A stretch of DNA of 34,702 nt. Source: Flemingiibacterium sp964430755 (GTDB taxonomy: Bacteria > Bacillota > Clostridia > Oscillospirales > CAG-272). Of the stretch, positions 32,331 to 34,702 are shown one piece after another. The stretch lies in contig CAYSFT010000023.1 in assembly GCA_964430755.1 (NCBI GenBank), positions 1 to 34,702 on the forward strand. The letters are read 5' to 3'. The position numbers and the translations under genes were made by a program. The notes below the pieces were generated by a model. That model was not told the DNA's origin and searched no databases. It saw only the letters and a list, made by a program, of their open reading frames with translations. How positions within the stretch are numbered: the first letter of the stretch is position 1; the number at the start of each line of letters is the position of its first letter.

Positions 32331-32364
32331 AAAGTGTAATATATTATTTTGCGAGGTTATAAAA

Positions 32365-33354
32365 ATGACTGAATATCAGAATATAATCGGCATTGTTGCA
32401 GGCGTCAAGCCTTCGATGAAATGGGACGGTAAGGAATCGGTTACCGATTGGCAGACACGTGCCAAGGCGAAGCTTCGTGAGCTTATCGGACTTGACAGAA
32501 TGATACCTGCCGAGAAGTGTGTCGAGATCGAATATGACAGACAGGAAGCGGATTTTCGTGAGATTCGCTTTAAGTTTCAGAGTGAACCCGGATATTTTGT
32601 TCCGTGTCATATGCTCATCCCGAACGGTACTGTCGGCAAGCTGCCTGCGGTCATCTGTATGCAGGGACACAGCCTTGGTATGCACATAAGCCTTGGAAGA
32701 ACCAAATATGAGGGCGAGGAGGTTAACGGTGACCGTGATTTCTGTATCCGTGCCGTTAAAGAGGGATACATTGCTATTGCCCTTGAACAGCGTAACTTCG
32801 GTGAATGCGGCGGCACTGAAACAGGCCCGAAATGCACCGAGCCGGCGCTGACAAATCTGCTTATCGGCAGAACGACGATCGGCGAGCGTGTCTGGGATGT
32901 TTCGCGCTGCATTGATGTACTGCTCTCCGATTTTGCAGAGTATATACTTCCCGAGGAAATTTATGCACTCGGTAACTCGGGCGGAGGTACGACTACTGTT
33001 TATGTAACCGCGCTTGAGGAGCGTCTTGCAGGCGGTGTACCGTCATGTGCGGTATCGACCTTTGCCGCTTCGATAGGTGCGATGCAGCACTGTGCCTGCA
33101 ACTATGTTCCGAATATCCTCAATTATTTTGATATGGCAGAGATACTCATGATGAGTGCACCTCGTAAGCTGGTTGTTGTCAGCGGTGCAGAGGATCCGAT
33201 CTTCCCTGTAAAGCAGGCTAAGGAAATGGTTGCCGAGGCGAAGGAATTTTACGCGGCGGCAGGTGTACCCGAGCGTATTGCTCACGTTATCGGAGACGGC
33301 GGTCACCGCTTCTATGCCGACGGCGCCTGGTCTGCGCTCAAAGGTATGAAATAA
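32365..33354 (+). CDS. alpha/beta hydrolase, acetyl-xylan-esterase-like
   Basis: Encodes 329 aa from ATG 32365 with GCGAGGT upstream; a longer frame from 32302 would overlap the promoter. The nucleophile elbow is GNSGGG (Ser205), the acid Asp277 in SGAEDPIFP and the base His314 in GDGGHRFY. The N-terminal 90 residues form the extra sheet seen in dienelactone-hydrolase and AXE1-like esterases (FVPCHMLIPNG). There is no signal peptide, so it acts in the cytoplasm. It may remove acetyl or other ester groups from imported sugars or glycosides. It is monocistronic. Confidence 0.85.
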   Translation: MTEYQNIIGIVAGVKPSMKWDGKESVTDWQTRAKAKLRELIGLDRMIPAEKCVEIEYDRQEADFREIRFKFQSEPGYFVPCHMLIPNGTVGKLPAVICMQGHSLGMHISLGRTKYEGEEVNGDRDFCIRAVKEGYIAIALEQRNFGECGGTETGPKCTEPALTNLLIGRTTIGERVWDVSRCIDVLLSDFAEYILPEEIYALGNSGGGTTTVYVTALEERLAGGVPSCAVSTFAASIGAMQHCACNYVPNILNYFDMAEILMMSAPRKLVVVSGAEDPIFPVKQAKEMVAEAKEFYAAAGVPERIAHVIGDGGHRFYADGAWSALKGMK

Positions 33355-33374
33355 GCTTAATAATCAGTTTTCAA

Positions 33375-33404
33375 AGGAGCTGTCATGTGACGGCTTCTTT
33401 TTTT
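33375..33404 (+). terminator. terminator after the alpha/beta hydrolase
   Basis: GGAGC-T-GTCA pairs with TGAC-G-GCTTC, followed by a seven-base T-run. Confidence 0.75.
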
Positions 33405-33410
33405 GTGCGG

Positions 33411-33601
33411 TGAATTATGGTTTAGCGGTGAGAGCCCTCATCAGTCGAGCGAAGCTCGACTGCTTCCCCAAAGGGAAGCCTTTTAGTAAGAATTACGTTG
33501 GCTTTTTTGGCTCAAATCTAACCTAAAGCCTTCCCTCGGGGGAAGGTGGCACGCCAAAGGCGTGACGGATGAGGGTTTCTCCGCTAAACCATAATTTATC
33601 A
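33411..33601. repeat. composite repeat element 2 (two family-B units, inverted ends)
   Basis: The left end AATTATGGTTTAGCGG and the right end, read in reverse, match over at least 16 bases (AATTATGGTTTAGCGG), forming terminal inverted repeats. Two palindromic units inside (33431-33484 and 33525-33578) face opposite ways. The same plan is seen at 9596-9862. Confidence 0.8.
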
Positions 33602-33853
33602 TCTTGTCAAAAAAGCTTTCTCTCCATTTATGTATATACCACGTATATGCACGTATATTTACGCAAAAAAACGTGATTCGGACGGTATGAAATGATACTG
33701 CTTGGCGTGTGGGGGCAGATTTGTTATGGTATGCTAAATGTGCGGCGAGCAATATATTATGAGCGGAGATGGTACATATGGTGTGACATGAGGGAAAACT
33801 GACGAATGCACGGGATTTGGTGCGGAAATTTTATTTAATTGCGGAGGTTAAAA
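33602..33853. other. gene-free leader region before the phage-like genes
   Basis: It holds the short direct repeat CACGTATATG-CACGTATATT near 33641-33660 and a possible promoter TTGGCG-17-TATGGT at 33702-33730. Nothing else is recognised. Confidence 0.4.
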
Positions 33854-34411
33854 ATGAAATATGAAGTTAATGGAGCTTCGATAACACTCACAGAGGATGA
33901 GGTGCTTGTTGCAGGCTCCGTAAAGGTTCACTTTGCCGAGTTTGTTTTCGACGAATCGTGGGATGCTTACACGGCAAAGGTTGCTGTTTTCAGGCGCGGC
34001 GATGTTGAACGTGAAATGCAGATCGTTGACGGAAAATGTGAGATTCCGTGGGAGGTTTTAAGTGAACGCGGCTCGATGCAGGTCGGCGTTTACGGTTCAA
34101 CGGGAAAGGTCAGACGTCCAACGCTGTGGGCAGTTCCGAAAACGGTACAGCCGGGTGCGGTTTCCTGTGAAAAGTCACGCGAGCCTACTCCCGATAAGTG
34201 GCAGCAGGTGCTTGCGACGATCGAGCAGGCAGAATATGCGGTAACGCCGCGTATATCGGATAGCGGAAACTGGTTTGTCGGCGATAAGGATACAGGCGTC
34301 AAGGCACGCGGTGATAACGGTGACGATTATATACTCACCGAGGCTGACAAATCGGAGATCGCACAGCTGGTGCTTGCGGTACTTTCGGACGGAGATGAGG
34401 TGAGTTATTAA
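33854..34411 (+). CDS. phage-tail-like protein
   Basis: Encodes 185 aa from ATG 33854 with GGAGG 6 bases away. The N-terminal 100 residues form a beta domain (ITLTEDEVLVAGSVKVHFAEFVFDESWD, in pieces) like the first domain of baseplate upper or tail-fibre proteins of Firmicutes phages. A short helix (DKWQQVLATIEQAEYA) and the motif SGNWFVGDKDTGVKARGDNG then follow, usual before collagen-like or fibre segments, and the tail ends TEADKSEIAQLVLAVLSDG. Its stop overlaps the next start (TAATG). It could belong to a prophage that continues to the right, or to a tail-derived particle. Confidence 0.7.
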   Translation: MKYEVNGASITLTEDEVLVAGSVKVHFAEFVFDESWDAYTAKVAVFRRGDVEREMQIVDGKCEIPWEVLSERGSMQVGVYGSTGKVRRPTLWAVPKTVQPGAVSCEKSREPTPDKWQQVLATIEQAEYAVTPRISDSGNWFVGDKDTGVKARGDNGDDYILTEADKSEIAQLVLAVLSDGDEVSY

Positions 34412-34702
34412 TGGCGATGGTTATCACCGACAGCAGAAATTATTCAAATATTGCCGCGAAAATACGTGAGAAAGCTGAAACCGCTGCTCTTTTTAAGCCA
34501 TCCGAGATGGCGGCAGGTATTGAGGAGGTATATTCTTGCGGCTATAATAATGGCATAAAAGTCGGATATGAAAACGGATACGCTTACGGCGAAAGCATTG
34601 GTGCGCAGACAGAATATGACCGATTCTGGAATGAGTTTCAGGACTATGGTGACCGTACCGATTATACGTATGCTTTCAGATGGTGGAACGCGGACTATAT
34701 CC
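34411..34702 (+). CDS. start of a large phage-like/surface protein (3' end outside window)
   Basis: At least 97 residues, beginning MAMVITDSRNYSNIAAKIRE. The pattern YSNIAAKIREKAETAALFKPSEMAAGIEEV in parts, followed by GYENGYAYGESIGAQTEYDRFWNEFQDYGDRTDY, resembles N-terminal segments of tail-tip or leucine-rich-repeat surface proteins in phage regions of gut Clostridia. It is translationally coupled to the preceding gene through TAATG. The remainder is cut off, so any repeat domain or enzyme domain cannot be seen. Confidence 0.65.
   Translation, partial: MAMVITDSRNYSNIAAKIREKAETAALFKPSEMAAGIEEVYSCGYNNGIKVGYENGYAYGESIGAQTEYDRFWNEFQDYGDRTDYTYAFRWWNADYI

Overview
The window looks like the chromosome of an anaerobic, low-to-mid GC Firmicute of the Clostridia (Oscillospiraceae-like gut lineages fit best). 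The signs are strong AGGAGG-type ribosome sites, near-consensus sigma-A promoters (TTGACA-17-TATAAT recurs many times), an RNase J gene, clostridial-type SerC/SerA, and dense short intergenic repeats of a kind common in gut Firmicutes. The assignment rests on gene content and style only; there is no rRNA gene here, and I recognised no tRNA.

Layout. 1-2120: a gene tail, a LiaF-like/LiaG-like envelope-stress pair between two terminators that share a 26-nt leader repeat, and a small DUF6809-like gene. 2121-2962: repeat-filled, no credible gene. 2963-7313 (minus): a five-gene operon of HpcH/HpaI aldolase, two SDR proteins (one lacking its catalytic residues), a Gfo/Idh/MocA oxidoreductase and an aldo/keto reductase behind a clear promoter, probably an uncharacterised sugar, sugar-acid or cyclitol pathway. 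7515-9582: a PfkB sugar kinase diverging from a D-lactate dehydrogenase. 9596-9862: a composite repeat element. 9977-12129: a CPA2 antiporter and an MgtC-like membrane protein. 12299-16419: two tandem DUF4838 proteins, each with its own promoter and terminator. 16704-18380: RNase J.

18822-22505 is the most unusual part. An ImmR-like repressor and an ImmA-like metallopeptidase overlap by one base. They face a divergent promoter that drives a LytM/M23-fold protein without zinc ligands, followed by a Cys-rich protein. Matching 17-bp palindromes, GTTCAGA-N3-TCTGAAC, lie at the predicted start of both divergent transcripts. This is the control logic of ICEBs1-type elements and temperate phages, but no integrase, excisionase or replication gene is adjacent. 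Two genes here also share an odd leader: purine-rich ribosome site, short hairpin, then ATG-Val-Ile.

22717-26203: a small basic protein, then serC-serA (serine synthesis) and pnuC (vitamin or nucleoside uptake). 26204-26814: repeats. 26815-32120 (minus): an operon of MBL hydrolase, gltX, glnS and metY. 32365-33354: an alpha/beta hydrolase. 33411-33601: a second composite repeat element. 33854-34702: two genes resembling phage tail or receptor-binding modules, the second cut by the window edge.

Functions are inferred from remembered family motifs, not from database searches.
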